Below are positions 1 to 8,774 of a stretch of DNA of 64,000 nt, piece by piece (positions within the stretch are counted from its first letter, which is position 1; each line of letters starts with the position of its first letter). The translations under genes and the position numbers were made by a program. The notes under the pieces are model-generated. The model saw nothing but the letters and a program-made list of their open reading frames with translations. It searched no databases and had not been told where the DNA came from. Where the stretch lies: NCBI RefSeq assembly GCF_051201015.1, contig NZ_JBPEHI010000007.1; one strand, given 5' to 3'. Source of the stretch: Petrimonas sulfuriphila. Its GTDB lineage: Bacteria; Bacteroidota; Bacteroidia; Bacteroidales; Dysgonomonadaceae.

Positions 1-562
1 GTTCCTGAAGAATAATGTTTTTCTCCGTTTCGGAAAGCGCGCCTGACTCAAGTAACGCAAAAGTTCTGTCATCAGTCGATTTGAACACTACCGCTGCAAA
101 AAGTAAAGGAGCAATAATGCCTGCAGATTTGTTAAAAATGCCCATCACACTCATTCGCTGCGCAGCACTATCTATCGGCCCGACTATGGTGACGTAAGGG
201 TTTGCTGCCGTTTGAAGGATAGCAAGCCCTGTTCCGAGGCAATACAATCCCACAAGAAAAACCGCATATTGCCGCATAAGTGCTGCCGGGATAAAGATAA
301 GGGCACCTAACGACAGGAATAGAAACCCGTACATGATTCCTTTCTTATATCCCGTCCTGTTTAATAATAAACCCGACGGGACGGCCATCACAAAATAGGC
401 AATATAAAAGGCAAAAGTGACGAAATAGGACTGAAAGTGTGTCAGTTCAAGGGCAATCTTAAAATAAGGGATAAGGATGGCGTTAACCCATGACACCAAG
501 CCGATGACAAAATACATCACGGCCAAAATACCCATCGAGATATAAAAAACTTTTTTGTTCAT
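1..562 (-). CDS. Sugar MFS transporter, FucP/GluP type (partial)
   Basis: The first 187 codons of a membrane permease read leftward from an ATG at 562 and leave the window at base 1, so the C-terminal half is missing. The visible part has about five hydrophobic helices, the motif 'LLLNRTGYKKG' after helix 2 and 'LGTGLAILQTAANPY' in helix 4, both typical of the fucose/glucose/galactose proton symporter branch of the major facilitator superfamily. It starts 10 bases after the GH109 gene stops, so it is the third gene of a nagB-GH109-permease operon. I infer uptake of GalNAc, GlcNAc or a related hexose across the inner membrane; the exact sugar cannot be read from the sequence. Confidence 0.85.
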   Translation of the reverse strand, partial: MNKKVFYISMGILAVMYFVIGLVSWVNAILIPYFKIALELTHFQSYFVTFAFYIAYFVMAVPSGLLLNRTGYKKGIMYGFLFLSLGALIFIPAALMRQYAVFLVGLYCLGTGLAILQTAANPYVTIVGPIDSAAQRMSVMGIFNKSAGIIAPLLFAAVVFKSTDDRTFALLESGALSETEKNIILQE

Positions 563-572
563 AAAGGAAATA

Positions 573-2024
573 TTATTTGGTGACAACGCCCGTAGTTCCT
601 CCATGCTTTAAAGAAATATCATGGGGTTGATTTTTTTTCCATGCTCCATTCGTAAAGTCCGGGATATCGATCGGTGCCGATCGATTGGCGACCGACCATT
701 CGCTTAACGGACCTATCACGCTCCACGACGCTGCGTCGTACACATCCATATCGACAGGCAGGCCATTCCTTAAACAATCAATCAATCTCCAATCCATCAA
801 AAAGTCCATTCCTCCGTGCCCGCCAATCTCCTTGGCAATATCTTGCATTTTCTTGATGATGGGTGGATTATATCTCCGTTCAATTTCCTTGAATTTATCT
901 TCAGACAGCCACTCTTTGTGGTCTCCAGCCATGGATAGGCGGGGAGGAAGAGGATATTTCTGCGCTGTTGCTTTTGTCCCGCTTATGGTATGTAATCGTG
1001 AATAAGGGCGAGGCGTGGTGATATCGTGCTGAATAAGGATTGTTTGCCCTTTGATTGTTTTGATGATCGAGCTATTCATGTTCCCTCGGAATGAGGCTCC
1101 TTCAAACTGCTTAAAATAATCTTCCTTCAGGGATAGTTCTTGGGAATATTGATTCATCAAAAAATCATCGGATGACATCGACACCATATATTCCATCCGG
1201 TTCCCCCGATTGATATTCATGATTTGAGCCACGGGCCCTAATCCATGTGTAGGGTAGAGATTTCCGTTTCTTCTCATGTTTTCCTTAAGCCTCCAGCTTC
1301 TTCCTGGCTTTCCCCTGAAGAATAAGCTCTCCCCTATTTCATGAATATATCCTCCCTCCGCATGCACTATTTCTCCAAAAAAACCATTGCGTGCGAGATT
1401 CAAAGTCAGTAATTCAAAAAAATCGTAACAACAGTTCTCCAGAATCACACAATGTTTTTTGGTTTCCTCTGAAGTTTCTACTAATTGCCAACAATCCTCT
1501 ACTGTGGTTGCGACTGGGATTTCCAGTGCCACGTGCTTGCCTTGCCTCATGGAATATACCCCAATGGGTGCATGCCATTCCCAGGGGGCGGCAACATATA
1601 CAAGATCAATATCATCTCTCCGGCACATCTCCATCCAGCTATCTTCTTTTCCCGAATAAACAAGGGCCGGATGTCCAGGTGTTTGAATACGCGCTTTGGC
1701 TTTCTCCGCATGCTCGGAAAGTTCATCGCAAATGGCCACAATTTTAACTCCGTCAATGCGGCTGATTCTTTCTACGGCCGCACTTCCCCTGTTCCCCACG
1801 CCTACAAACCCCACTCTTACTGTTTCCAGTTTGGGTGCAGTATACCCGCACATATTAAATTTTTGCGAATGTTTTTTATAGGCTTCACGGTATATTTTTT
1901 CTAAAGACTTGCTCGACTGTTGTTTCTCCGCAGGTATTTCACGGCTTATCCCTTTGGTCGGCAGCATGGCAGATACAGTTGCAACTCCTGCCGCTTTAAG
2001 GAAATTTCTTCTATTGATTTGCAT
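573..2024 (-). CDS. GH109 alpha-N-acetylgalactosaminidase (Gfo/Idh/MocA fold)
   Basis: A 483-residue NAD-dependent enzyme of the Gfo/Idh/MocA fold. The start at 2024 is chosen because it gives a twin-arginine type leader, 'MQINRRNFLKAAGVATVSA', implying folding with its cofactor before export; an in-frame ATG upstream (2117) would overlap nagB and bury the leader. After the leader come a Rossmann motif 'VGFVGVGNRGSAAV' and long stretches that match GH109 enzymes as I know them, such as 'LENCCYDFFELLTLN', 'YPTHGLGPVAQIMNI' and 'GHGGMDFLMDWRLIDCLRNG'. GH109 enzymes remove terminal alpha-GalNAc by a redox mechanism with tightly bound NAD. Placed between nagB and a sugar permease it would release GalNAc from glycoproteins or mucin-like glycans. 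The assignment to GH109 rests on recalled similarity, not on a search. Confidence 0.88.
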   Translation of the reverse strand: MQINRRNFLKAAGVATVSAMLPTKGISREIPAEKQQSSKSLEKIYREAYKKHSQKFNMCGYTAPKLETVRVGFVGVGNRGSAAVERISRIDGVKIVAICDELSEHAEKAKARIQTPGHPALVYSGKEDSWMEMCRRDDIDLVYVAAPWEWHAPIGVYSMRQGKHVALEIPVATTVEDCWQLVETSEETKKHCVILENCCYDFFELLTLNLARNGFFGEIVHAEGGYIHEIGESLFFRGKPGRSWRLKENMRRNGNLYPTHGLGPVAQIMNINRGNRMEYMVSMSSDDFLMNQYSQELSLKEDYFKQFEGASFRGNMNSSIIKTIKGQTILIQHDITTPRPYSRLHTISGTKATAQKYPLPPRLSMAGDHKEWLSEDKFKEIERRYNPPIIKKMQDIAKEIGGHGGMDFLMDWRLIDCLRNGLPVDMDVYDAASWSVIGPLSEWSVANRSAPIDIPDFTNGAWKKNQPHDISLKHGGTTGVVTK

Positions 2025-2038
2025 GGAGAAATCTATTT

Positions 2039-2809
2039 TTATTTTAATTGAGAGGCGGAGTTTCCATCCAAAAACAGTACTGTATAAGGATGCCTCCTTA
2101 AAATCGTCGCCGGGCATGCCGTCGTTATTTCCGCATTCAGTGTATTGTAAACAGCATTGGCTTTTCGCTTATCCGGCACCATACAACTGATTACGTTACA
2201 ACGCATGATGGCAGGAATTGTCAGGCTAACAGCTTCTCTAGGTACCTCTTCGAGAGTAGAGAACCATCCCTCTCCCAATTGCTGCCGGCGTGAGATATCA
2301 TCCAACTGCACTATTTTCACCAATTGCGGATCGTTGAAATCGGCAACTTCGGGATCATTAAAGGCGATATGCCCATTCTCCCCAATACCTATGCATGCTA
2401 CATCAATCTTGGCAGCTTTCAACAGTTCTTCATAGCGGGCTATTTCACGTTCAATATCCTTGGCATCGCCATGAATGTAATTAACCTGATATGGTTTTAC
2501 TTCATCGAGGATTCTTTCTTTCAGGTATTTTCGGAAACTGGCCGGATGGGTTTCGGGCAAATCCCTATACTCATCCAAATGGAATACGGTAATTTTACTC
2601 CAATCGACGGGGAGCGTTTTTATTGCCTCGATAAAGGCAAATTGCGATGCGCCGGTGGCTAAGATCAGATTAGCATGCCCCTTGGCCCGAATAGCGTAAT
2701 TCAAATGTTTGGCCACAAAGTCCGCGCTGCCTTTTCCGGCAGAAGCCTCGTCCGTAAAAATACGAACCGTAAGATTTTCTTTCTTGAATTGTTTAATTTC
2801 AGTTGTCAT
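2039..2809 (-). CDS. nagB: Glucosamine-6-phosphate deaminase
   Basis: A 256-residue protein of the NagB/6-phosphogluconolactonase family that converts glucosamine-6-phosphate to fructose-6-phosphate and ammonia in the cytoplasm. The family signatures are visible: 'LILATGASQ' near the N-terminus (phosphate loop), 'VFHLDEYRDL' with the catalytic Asp, and 'CIGIGENGHIAFNDP' with the Asp/His/Glu cluster. Length is normal. It is the first gene of the leftward operon; its stop lies 14 bases before the GH109 start. It feeds amino-sugar carbon into glycolysis. No nagA deacetylase is present in the window, so it must be encoded elsewhere. Confidence 0.93.
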   Translation of the reverse strand: MTTEIKQFKKENLTVRIFTDEASAGKGSADFVAKHLNYAIRAKGHANLILATGASQFAFIEAIKTLPVDWSKITVFHLDEYRDLPETHPASFRKYLKERILDEVKPYQVNYIHGDAKDIEREIARYEELLKAAKIDVACIGIGENGHIAFNDPEVADFNDPQLVKIVQLDDISRRQQLGEGWFSTLEEVPREAVSLTIPAIMRCNVISCMVPDKRKANAVYNTLNAEITTACPATILRRHPYTVLFLDGNSASQLK

Positions 2810-2930
2810 TTCTTATCTTAATTATAAAGTTTTATCAATAAACATTTTCATCTGCTTCAAGATAAATACCCTTTTCCGGTTTTTCCCATGAACCTTATCC
2901 GTATTCTGGTGTAACCGGTTTATCTTTTAG

Positions 2931-2938
2931 CAAAGATA
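2931..2938 (-). promoter_or_regulatory. Predicted -7 box for nagB operon
   Basis: TATCTTTG on the minus strand fits the Bacteroidota -7 consensus TAnnTTTG exactly and would give a leader of about 115 nt before nagB. A clear -33 TTTG at the usual spacing is not seen. The 289-base gap 2810-3098 between nagB and the divergent regulator is the likely control region of both. Confidence 0.5.
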
Positions 2939-3098
2939 GTCTCCGTTACAACATCTTATGATATAATTAACGAATCCAATGTGGCTTATCACGAATATAT
3001 TCATAGAAATAATCACAATTATGGAACATTCTACGGTTTCTAGTGTTACTATGAGAACGTTGATTTAAATTCGGGTAAATAAATTTCAACAATAAGCA

Positions 3099-4280
3099 AT
3101 GATTAAAATACTTGTCCTTATAGATTCTGCCACTGAGTTTAGCCGTCGTTTTCTGTCCGGGCTGGTTCGTTATGCCCATGAAAACGGCCCTTGGATATTT
3201 TACCGGTTGCCTCTGTATTATAAAATGTTGTACGGTGAAGAGGGGGTCTTAGAGCAAATTAAAGAATGGGGGATCGATGCGGTTATTGTTCAATGGGAAT
3301 ACCGTGAAATTAAATTTTTAAAAAAACTGGATATTCCTGTATTTCTTCAAAACTATGAAGATAATGCCGATTGGTTTTCAAAAATTTCCGGTGATTATAT
3401 GGAAGTGGGTGCGATCGCCGCTAATTTTTTTGCCCAAAAAAGGTTTAAGAATTTTGCTTTTTATGGCAATAAAAATTTTTTGTGGTCAAAAGGCAGAGCG
3501 GAGGGGTACCGTATCGAAGTAGAAAAATTAGGAGGAAACTATTACTATTTTGAATCGGAATATCTAACCAACAGTCAATGGAGCCGAAGTCACATAAAAT
3601 TAAATAAATGGTTATCTTCCCTTCCAAAGCCGGTTGCCGTTTTTGCTTGTGACGACTATTTTGCTCTGCAGGTGGCCGAAATGTGTAAAATAAACCATAT
3701 CGACATCCCGAATGAAATATCTTTACTGGGTGTAGATAATGACGAGCTTATCTGTAACTTATCCTATCCGTCCATCTCATCCATAGTGACCGATGACGAA
3801 AATATCGGATATGTTGCTGGCAAGAAACTTCATAAACTGATTATAAACAAAAAAAATATTCCTTTCAACATCATCAAGAAGCCAATACGTATTGAACAAC
3901 GGCAATCTACAGAAAAATACAATATTGCAAACAAATATATCTTAAAGATAATTGAACATCTTGAAAAAAATTTCGCTTCTGATCTCTCCATCGATGAACT
4001 GACACAAATGGTTCCGCTGGGCCGAAGAAGCCTTGAAAAAAAGTTCAAAGAAGCCATGGGCACCTCCATTTATCAATTTATAATAGACAAGAAAATAGAA
4101 TTTTTCTCTTATAAATTATTGACAACTCAGGAAAGCTCGTTGGATATCGCTATTGAGGCCGGGTTTAACGATGTGAGAAATGCGTATCGGATTTTCAAAA
4201 AGAACACCGGGCATAGTCCTTCTGGTTTCCGTAAAAAATTCTCGACACGGGATAAGCCGCCCCTTTCTCCGACAGATTAA
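3099..4280 (+). CDS. XylR-type transcriptional regulator (LacI-like sensor + AraC HTH)
   Basis: A 393-residue regulator. Residues about 1-275 resemble a LacI/periplasmic-binding-type sugar sensor ('VFACDDYFALQVAEM', 'SLLGVDNDELICNLS'), and residues about 285-390 form an AraC-type double helix-turn-helix ('SIDELTQMVPLGRRSLEKKF', 'DIAIEAGFNDVRNAYRIFKK', 'GHSPSGFRKKF'). The combination is that of E. coli XylR. It is transcribed away from nagB across a shared 289-base control region, so it most likely senses an amino sugar or its phosphate and controls the nagB-GH109-permease operon; that ligand is inferred from position only. The gene is more AT-rich than its neighbours. It ends 27 bases from the convergent engB gene with no clear terminator between. 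Confidence 0.88.
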   Translation: MIKILVLIDSATEFSRRFLSGLVRYAHENGPWIFYRLPLYYKMLYGEEGVLEQIKEWGIDAVIVQWEYREIKFLKKLDIPVFLQNYEDNADWFSKISGDYMEVGAIAANFFAQKRFKNFAFYGNKNFLWSKGRAEGYRIEVEKLGGNYYYFESEYLTNSQWSRSHIKLNKWLSSLPKPVAVFACDDYFALQVAEMCKINHIDIPNEISLLGVDNDELICNLSYPSISSIVTDDENIGYVAGKKLHKLIINKKNIPFNIIKKPIRIEQRQSTEKYNIANKYILKIIEHLEKNFASDLSIDELTQMVPLGRRSLEKKFKEAMGTSIYQFIIDKKIEFFSYKLLTTQESSLDIAIEAGFNDVRNAYRIFKKNTGHSPSGFRKKFSTRDKPPLSPTD

Positions 4281-4307
4281 TCGAATATCAATAAGGTTTT
4301 CAATTAT

Positions 4308-4907
4308 TTAACGAAGGAGTTTGTTTATTTTCTCAATATAATCGAGCAACTCTTCCCTACCCATTTTTTTTTCGGAGGAAGTAACAAAGACGGGTGGAAG
4401 TTCTTCCCACCTTTCCAGCAATTTCTGTTTGTAAGCATCCACGTTTTGCTGCAGGCGAACGGGTCCCTGCTTATCGCCTTTGGTAAAAACAATGCCGAAG
4501 GGAACACCGTTTTCGCCCAGCCATTCCATAAACTCCAAATCTATTTTCTGAGGCTCGTGGCGGCTGTCCACCAATACAAAAAGTGAGGTCAGCGCTTCAC
4601 GTTCCAGCACGTAATCTTCGATTATCTGTTGCAACCGATCCCGGTTTTCCTTTCCACGTCGGGCATAGCCGTATCCCGGTAAATCTACCAGATACCATTC
4701 TCCGTTAATCAGAAAATGGTTGATCAGCATCGTTTTTCCAGGTGTGGATGAGGTCATGGCCAATCCTTTCCGGTTGGTCAGCATATTGATAAGCGATGAT
4801 TTTCCAACATTGGAACGTCCGATAAAAGCATATTCAGGCTTTCCGTCCTGCGGACACTTCAGGTAATCGGTGTTACTGATGATAAATTCGGCAGATTTGA
4901 TAAGCAT
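4308..4907 (-). CDS. engB: Ribosome biogenesis GTPase YihA/YsxC/EngB
   Basis: A 199-residue TRAFAC-class GTPase. G1 is 'GRSNVGKSSLI', the switch I threonine lies in 'MTSSTPGKT', G3 is 'VDLPGYGYA' and G4 is 'TKGDKQG'. Length is that of the EngB family, which assists late maturation of the 50S ribosomal subunit in the cytoplasm. The start lies 4 bases after the stop of the symporter gene on the same strand, so the two are probably co-transcribed, although there is no known functional link. Confidence 0.95.
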   Translation of the reverse strand: MLIKSAEFIISNTDYLKCPQDGKPEYAFIGRSNVGKSSLINMLTNRKGLAMTSSTPGKTMLINHFLINGEWYLVDLPGYGYARRGKENRDRLQQIIEDYVLEREALTSLFVLVDSRHEPQKIDLEFMEWLGENGVPFGIVFTKGDKQGPVRLQQNVDAYKQKLLERWEELPPVFVTSSEKKMGREELLDYIEKINKLLR

Positions 4908-4911
4908 AGGG

Positions 4912-6390
4912 TTACGGGTTGAGGGTTAAAGGTTTATAGTTGTTTAACGACAATATCCAAAGGCCGGTTCCGGTAAGTGCAGCATTGACAAGCAAGAGTT
5001 CATAACCCACCTGGTAGCCCAAAACCTGTTTCATCACGGTTTCAAAAACAAAACAGATAACCGGTGCAGCGACGGCAATGTACGGCACCCATTTGTCGAC
5101 AGGCTTTACCCGGGTATACAATCCGCAGAAATACAATCCGAGCAGCGGGCCGTAGGTATAAGAGGCCAGTTTATAAATCGCAGTGATGATGCTGTCGGAA
5201 CCGATGGCCTCTATCAGCAGGATAATAAGAACAAAAATAACGCTTATAACCAGATGTACCCGGCGGCGTGTTGCTACGTTCTTACGCTCCGTATCGGGAT
5301 TGTCGGTCTTTTTCATCTCCAGGATATCTACGCAAAACGAGGTAGTGAGTGCTGTCAGCGCTGAGTCGGCACTTGAAAAGGCAGCCGCCACAATCCCCGT
5401 TATGAAAATTCCCAATACCACTTGTCCCAGGTGCTGACTGGCAATGACCGGAAGAATATTGTCGGACACTTCGGGAAGTACAATTCCGTTTTGCTGCGCA
5501 TAAATAAGAAGCAAAACACCCAGCGACAAGAACAACAGGTTGATCGGGGCAAAAGCAAGGCCATAGGAGACCACATTTTTCTGGGCATCTTTCAGGTTCT
5601 TTATCGTCAGGTTCTTCTGCATCTGGTCCTGATCCAACCCCGTCATCACAATGGTAATAAACATCCCGCTGAAAAATTGTTTGAAGAAATTTTGCGTACT
5701 TGCCCAATCGTCAAACACGAAAATACGCGCATGCGGACTCTCGCTTATTGCCCGGAATGTGTCGCCCCAACTAAAATCAAGGCGTGCCATTACCTGCCAG
5801 ATGATCAGCACCAGGGCAGTCAGAAAAAGCAGGGTCTGAACCCAATCCGTCCATATGATGGTTTTGATGCCGCTTTTATGGCTGTACAGCCATATAATGA
5901 GAATAATCCCGACAACCGTTACAACAAAGGGAACACCCCAGGCATCAAAAACCAACGACTGAAGAATAAACGCGACCAGGTATAGCCGGGCGGCTGCACC
6001 CACAATTTTAGAAAGCAGGAAAAACCACGCCCCGGTTTTATAGGATCGTTGTCCGTAACGCTGTTCAAGATAACCGTATATGGTTGTCAGGTTCAGCCTG
6101 TAATACAACGGTAAAAGTACGTAGGCAATGACCAGATATCCAAAAAAGAATCCCAGTACCATCTGCATATAGGTCATATCGAGGTTACGGACCATTCCCG
6201 GGACAGATACAAACGTTACACCCGAAATAGATGTTCCGATCATAGCGAACGCCACAATGTACCATTTGGATGATTTGTTGGCACGGAAAAAAGCATCGTT
6301 GTCCGACCCCTTCCGGCTAGTGAGGTGGGAAATGAACATCAGCAACAGGAAATAGACGGCTATAACGATAAGAATAAAGCTGCTTTGCAT
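4912..6390 (-). CDS. Sodium:solute symporter (SSS family)
   Basis: A 492-residue inner-membrane protein with about 13 hydrophobic helices. The SSS family pattern is clear in 'AMIGTSISGVTFVSVPG' near residues 50-66, where backbone and hydroxyl groups of helix 1 form a sodium site in characterised members, and in 'VAAAFSSADSALTALTTSF', the other sodium-site helix. The substrate (sugar, amino acid, sialic acid or other organic solute) cannot be deduced. It lies between a HAD phosphatase gene (63-base gap upstream) and engB (4-base gap downstream), all leftward. Confidence 0.9.
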   Translation of the reverse strand: MQSSFILIVIAVYFLLLMFISHLTSRKGSDNDAFFRANKSSKWYIVAFAMIGTSISGVTFVSVPGMVRNLDMTYMQMVLGFFFGYLVIAYVLLPLYYRLNLTTIYGYLEQRYGQRSYKTGAWFFLLSKIVGAAARLYLVAFILQSLVFDAWGVPFVVTVVGIILIIWLYSHKSGIKTIIWTDWVQTLLFLTALVLIIWQVMARLDFSWGDTFRAISESPHARIFVFDDWASTQNFFKQFFSGMFITIVMTGLDQDQMQKNLTIKNLKDAQKNVVSYGLAFAPINLLFLSLGVLLLIYAQQNGIVLPEVSDNILPVIASQHLGQVVLGIFITGIVAAAFSSADSALTALTTSFCVDILEMKKTDNPDTERKNVATRRRVHLVISVIFVLIILLIEAIGSDSIITAIYKLASYTYGPLLGLYFCGLYTRVKPVDKWVPYIAVAAPVICFVFETVMKQVLGYQVGYELLLVNAALTGTGLWILSLNNYKPLTLNP

Positions 6391-6453
6391 ATTTTTTAGA
6401 ATAAAGAATAAAAGAGCTCAAAACACATACCTGTACCCCAGAACAAGGACAAA

Positions 6454-7086
6454 CTATATATTTAAAAAGAATTCGACAAGCTGCGGAAACGAATCGAATG
6501 TGTAGGTATACTTGTCTGTTTTCCCAAATCCGTAAGTCACAAACACAAACGGCACATCGGCCTCTGAAGAAGCTTTGCTGTCCGAATCGGTATCACCTAT
6601 ATACAAAGGAAATTGCAGGTTATTCCGTTCCTTGAGTAGTTTCATATTAAACGACTTGGGTTTCAGGTTTTCTCCATGCTCCATATAATCGGTAAAGAGG
6701 TGTGCAGTTCCGGTGTGCTTCATAAAGTTTACCAAGCCTCCTTTCTCACAGTTGCTGAGCAAAAATAACGGATATTTTTTCGATAATTTCTCCAATCCCT
6801 CATAAACACCTTCGTAAATATGCGGTTTCATAACGGGGACCAGCAAATGGTATTGCCGGACAACCTCGTCAAACAACTCATCCTGAGCCGCTCTTGACGC
6901 ACTGGGGAGAACAGCGTCGAGCATGACACGCGCTTCTTTTCCCATAAGACCCAGTAGGTCGTCACGGGTAACCCGTGAACGATAACCATTTATTTCCAAT
7001 CCCTTATTCCAGACAATGACGTAAGAATCAACATTGTCCCAAAGGGTTCCGTCCATATCAAAAATTAAACTGTCGGGGTTTGTCAT
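6454..7086 (-). CDS. HAD-superfamily phosphatase, phosphoglycolate phosphatase-like
   Basis: A 210-residue cytoplasmic hydrolase of HAD subfamily IA. All four motifs are present: 'FDMDGTLWDN' with the nucleophile and acid/base Asp, 'LFLLSNCEKGG' (motif II), the lysine in 'LKPKSFNMKLLKE' (motif III) and 'IGDTDSDSKASSEAD' (motif IV). A small alpha-helical cap follows motif I, as in phosphoglycolate or sugar-phosphate phosphatases. The substrate is not predictable. Its promoter lies about 145 bases upstream, so it has an unusually long leader. Confidence 0.88.
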   Translation of the reverse strand: MTNPDSLIFDMDGTLWDNVDSYVIVWNKGLEINGYRSRVTRDDLLGLMGKEARVMLDAVLPSASRAAQDELFDEVVRQYHLLVPVMKPHIYEGVYEGLEKLSKKYPLFLLSNCEKGGLVNFMKHTGTAHLFTDYMEHGENLKPKSFNMKLLKERNNLQFPLYIGDTDSDSKASSEADVPFVFVTYGFGKTDKYTYTFDSFPQLVEFFLNI

Positions 7087-7117
7087 ACATTGAATAGTTG
7101 TTATCCGGCTTCATCTT

Positions 7118-7133
7118 ACCTGCCAGCCGGCAG
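7118..7133. repeat. GC-rich inverted repeat in leader of the HAD gene
   Basis: A perfect 6-bp inverted repeat, CCTGCC-agcc-GGCAGG, in the untranslated leader between the predicted promoter at 7231 and the HAD start at 7086. It could form a hairpin in the mRNA; no T-run follows on the minus strand, so it does not look like a plain terminator. Confidence 0.4.
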
Positions 7134-7230
7134 GCCGATTCATTTCAGCAGCAATAGTCTTAACAAAACAACGGGTACCTGTTGAATAAAGGCATCCTGT
7201 AAGCCGGAAAACTTTTTTGTTTGTAAGCTG

Positions 7231-7262
7231 CAAAAGTACTCAACAATGCCCGAAAGGGCAAA
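7231..7262 (-). promoter_or_regulatory. Predicted promoter of HAD-symporter-engB unit
   Basis: On the minus strand a TTTG at 7259-7262 is followed, after 20 bases, by TACTTTTG at 7231-7238, a full match to the Bacteroidota -33/-7 promoter. A short hairpin TGCCC-gaaa-GGGCA (7247-7260) overlaps the upstream half. Confidence 0.6.
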
Positions 7263-7301
7263 TAAATAATCATTAAAATACCGGAGAAACAGTTTTTATC
7301 T

Positions 7302-7309
7302 TATTTTTG
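7302..7309 (+). promoter_or_regulatory. Predicted -7 box of the lipid kinase gene
   Basis: TATTTTTG matches TAnnTTTG and ends 15 bases before the ATG at 7325, implying a very short leader. It also argues against an upstream start codon at 7307, which would lie inside the promoter. Confidence 0.55.
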
Positions 7310-7324
7310 TACAAAATACAAGCT

Positions 7325-8275
7325 ATGGAGAAGACCCGCGTTTGCGTCATAATCAATCCGGTATCGGGAACAGAATCGAAGAAAAATATCCCTGAAGAAG
7401 TGGCCTCCGCATTCGATCAAACCCAATTCGATGTAATTATCCGGATCACCGGCTATCCCGGGCATGCCACTGAAATTGCCAAACAGGCTGTGAAGAACAA
7501 ATTTGCTTATGTGCTGACTGTCGGAGGCGACGGCACGGTAAATGAAGTGGCAAAAGCCCTGGTGAATACCGATACCATTCTGGGAATCATTCCTTTTGGA
7601 TCGGGGAACGGACTGGCACGCGACCTGCATATCTCCATAGATTCAGAAAAAGCCATACAAACCATACTCGAAGGCAATGTCCGAACCATCGATTACGGCT
7701 CTGCCAACGGGCATATTTTCTTTTGCACCTGCGGCGTTGGATTTGATGCGTTTATCAGCGACAAGTTTGCCGAAGAAAAAAAACGCGGCCCCCTGGGCTA
7801 CGTCCGCAACATTGTGGAAGGCGTGGTCGAGTTCAGGTCGGAAGAGTACGAAATCACGCACGACGAAGGTACACTTAACGAACGGGCATTTCTTCTTACC
7901 TGTGCCAATGCCTCCCAATACGGGAACGAAGTATACATTGCACCCGGTGCCGATATGGAAGACGGGAAAATGAATGTATCTATACTGAAGCCGCTTAATC
8001 CCAATGAAATTCCACAAACCACGCTGCAACTTTTTACCCGGAATATCGATAAAAACAGCAAGATGATCTCGTTAGTCACCAGCAACCTCATCATTAAAAG
8101 AAAAAAACCAGGCATATTGCACGTTGACGGGGAACCGGTGAATACCGAAAAGGACATTGAAGTGAAAATGTACCACAAGGGATTAAAGGTACTTGCCCCA
8201 AAGCAAGTTGAAGAAAAACCGGTGAAAGAAAGAGAAAATATTTTCACGGCTATCACCCGTTGGATGAATATATAA
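7325..8275 (+). CDS. Diacylglycerol kinase family lipid kinase (YegS/DgkB-like)
   Basis: A 316-residue protein of the DAG kinase catalytic family, which phosphorylates diacylglycerol or related lipids at the inner face of the cytoplasmic membrane. The N-terminal catalytic domain shows 'CVIINPVSGTESKKN', the nucleotide-binding 'TVGGDGTVNEVAKAL' and 'IPFGSGNGLARDL'; the C-terminal beta domain shows 'GVGFDAFIS' and 'HVDGEPVNTEKDI'. The start at 7325 is chosen over 7307 because of the promoter placement and because 'MEKTRVCVIINP' aligns with the family start. It stands alone, with a strong terminator after it. Possible roles are lipid recycling or phosphatidic acid supply; the specific lipid is unknown. 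Confidence 0.9.
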   Translation: MEKTRVCVIINPVSGTESKKNIPEEVASAFDQTQFDVIIRITGYPGHATEIAKQAVKNKFAYVLTVGGDGTVNEVAKALVNTDTILGIIPFGSGNGLARDLHISIDSEKAIQTILEGNVRTIDYGSANGHIFFCTCGVGFDAFISDKFAEEKKRGPLGYVRNIVEGVVEFRSEEYEITHDEGTLNERAFLLTCANASQYGNEVYIAPGADMEDGKMNVSILKPLNPNEIPQTTLQLFTRNIDKNSKMISLVTSNLIIKRKKPGILHVDGEPVNTEKDIEVKMYHKGLKVLAPKQVEEKPVKERENIFTAITRWMNI

Positions 8276-8289
8276 TCGTGAATTCAGGC

Positions 8290-8325
8290 AAAGCGGGCAC
8301 ACTCATCCCGAGTGCACCCGCTTTT
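8290..8325 (+). terminator. Rho-independent terminator after the lipid kinase gene
   Basis: AAAGCGGG at 8290-8297 pairs with CCCGCTTT at 8317-8324, with further pairing inside the loop (CACTC/GAGTG), and a short T-run follows. It lies 15 bases after the kinase stop and may work in both directions for the convergent DUF302 operon. Confidence 0.75.
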
Positions 8326-8366
8326 CATTCATAACAAGTTATTAAAACAAAAATAAATCTCAAGTG

Positions 8367-8762
8367 CTATTCCGCAATTTGTGCCACAAAACTTTCGGCA
8401 TCGTGATACGCACCACTCATAACCTCCTCCACTACTCCACCTATTTGAGAAGCAAACAAAGCCGAGTTCATGCGTGAAACATAGGTTTTCCCATCGGCTT
8501 TTTCGTGTACAGAAATGCGACAGGGCATCATGTTTCCATAAATTCTCAACTCATCGGCCGAAAGCATACGGTAAGCATATTTCGGATTGCAGAGTTCTAT
8601 GACTTTTACAGGAAGAACTTCATACCCGTTCTTATTCATCGTCTCTTTCAGATCGTGGGTGTGCGTAACACGCCATCCTGCTTCAGCGATGATATTCTTG
8701 AGTCTTTCAACCGTCTCGTCGAAAGCATACCTGCTTTTACTCTCGAAAAACATTTTGTCCAT
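8367..8762 (-). CDS. DUF302 domain protein
   Basis: A 131-residue soluble protein without signal peptide. The pattern 'FFESKSRYAFDETVERLK' at the start, 'GYEVLPVKVIELCNPKYA' in the middle and 'MMPCRISVHEKADGKTYVS' after it is that of the DUF302 family (TTHA1732-like fold). The biochemical role of DUF302 is unknown; members are often linked to sulfur or metal stress genes. It is the last gene of the ArsR-DUF6132-thioredoxin-DUF302 operon, 12 bases after the thioredoxin gene. Confidence 0.82.
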   Translation of the reverse strand: MDKMFFESKSRYAFDETVERLKNIIAEAGWRVTHTHDLKETMNKNGYEVLPVKVIELCNPKYAYRMLSADELRIYGNMMPCRISVHEKADGKTYVSRMNSALFASQIGGVVEEVMSGAYHDAESFVAQIAE

Positions 8763-8774
8763 GATCCCGGGCTT

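Noticed and set aside
2157..2435. Rightward frames inside nagB
   Set aside because: Antisense to nagB, whose motifs are unmistakable.
5422..5985. 187-codon rightward open frame
   Set aside because: Antisense to the sodium symporter; composition (many His, Gln, Lys, Asn) is that of a shadow frame.
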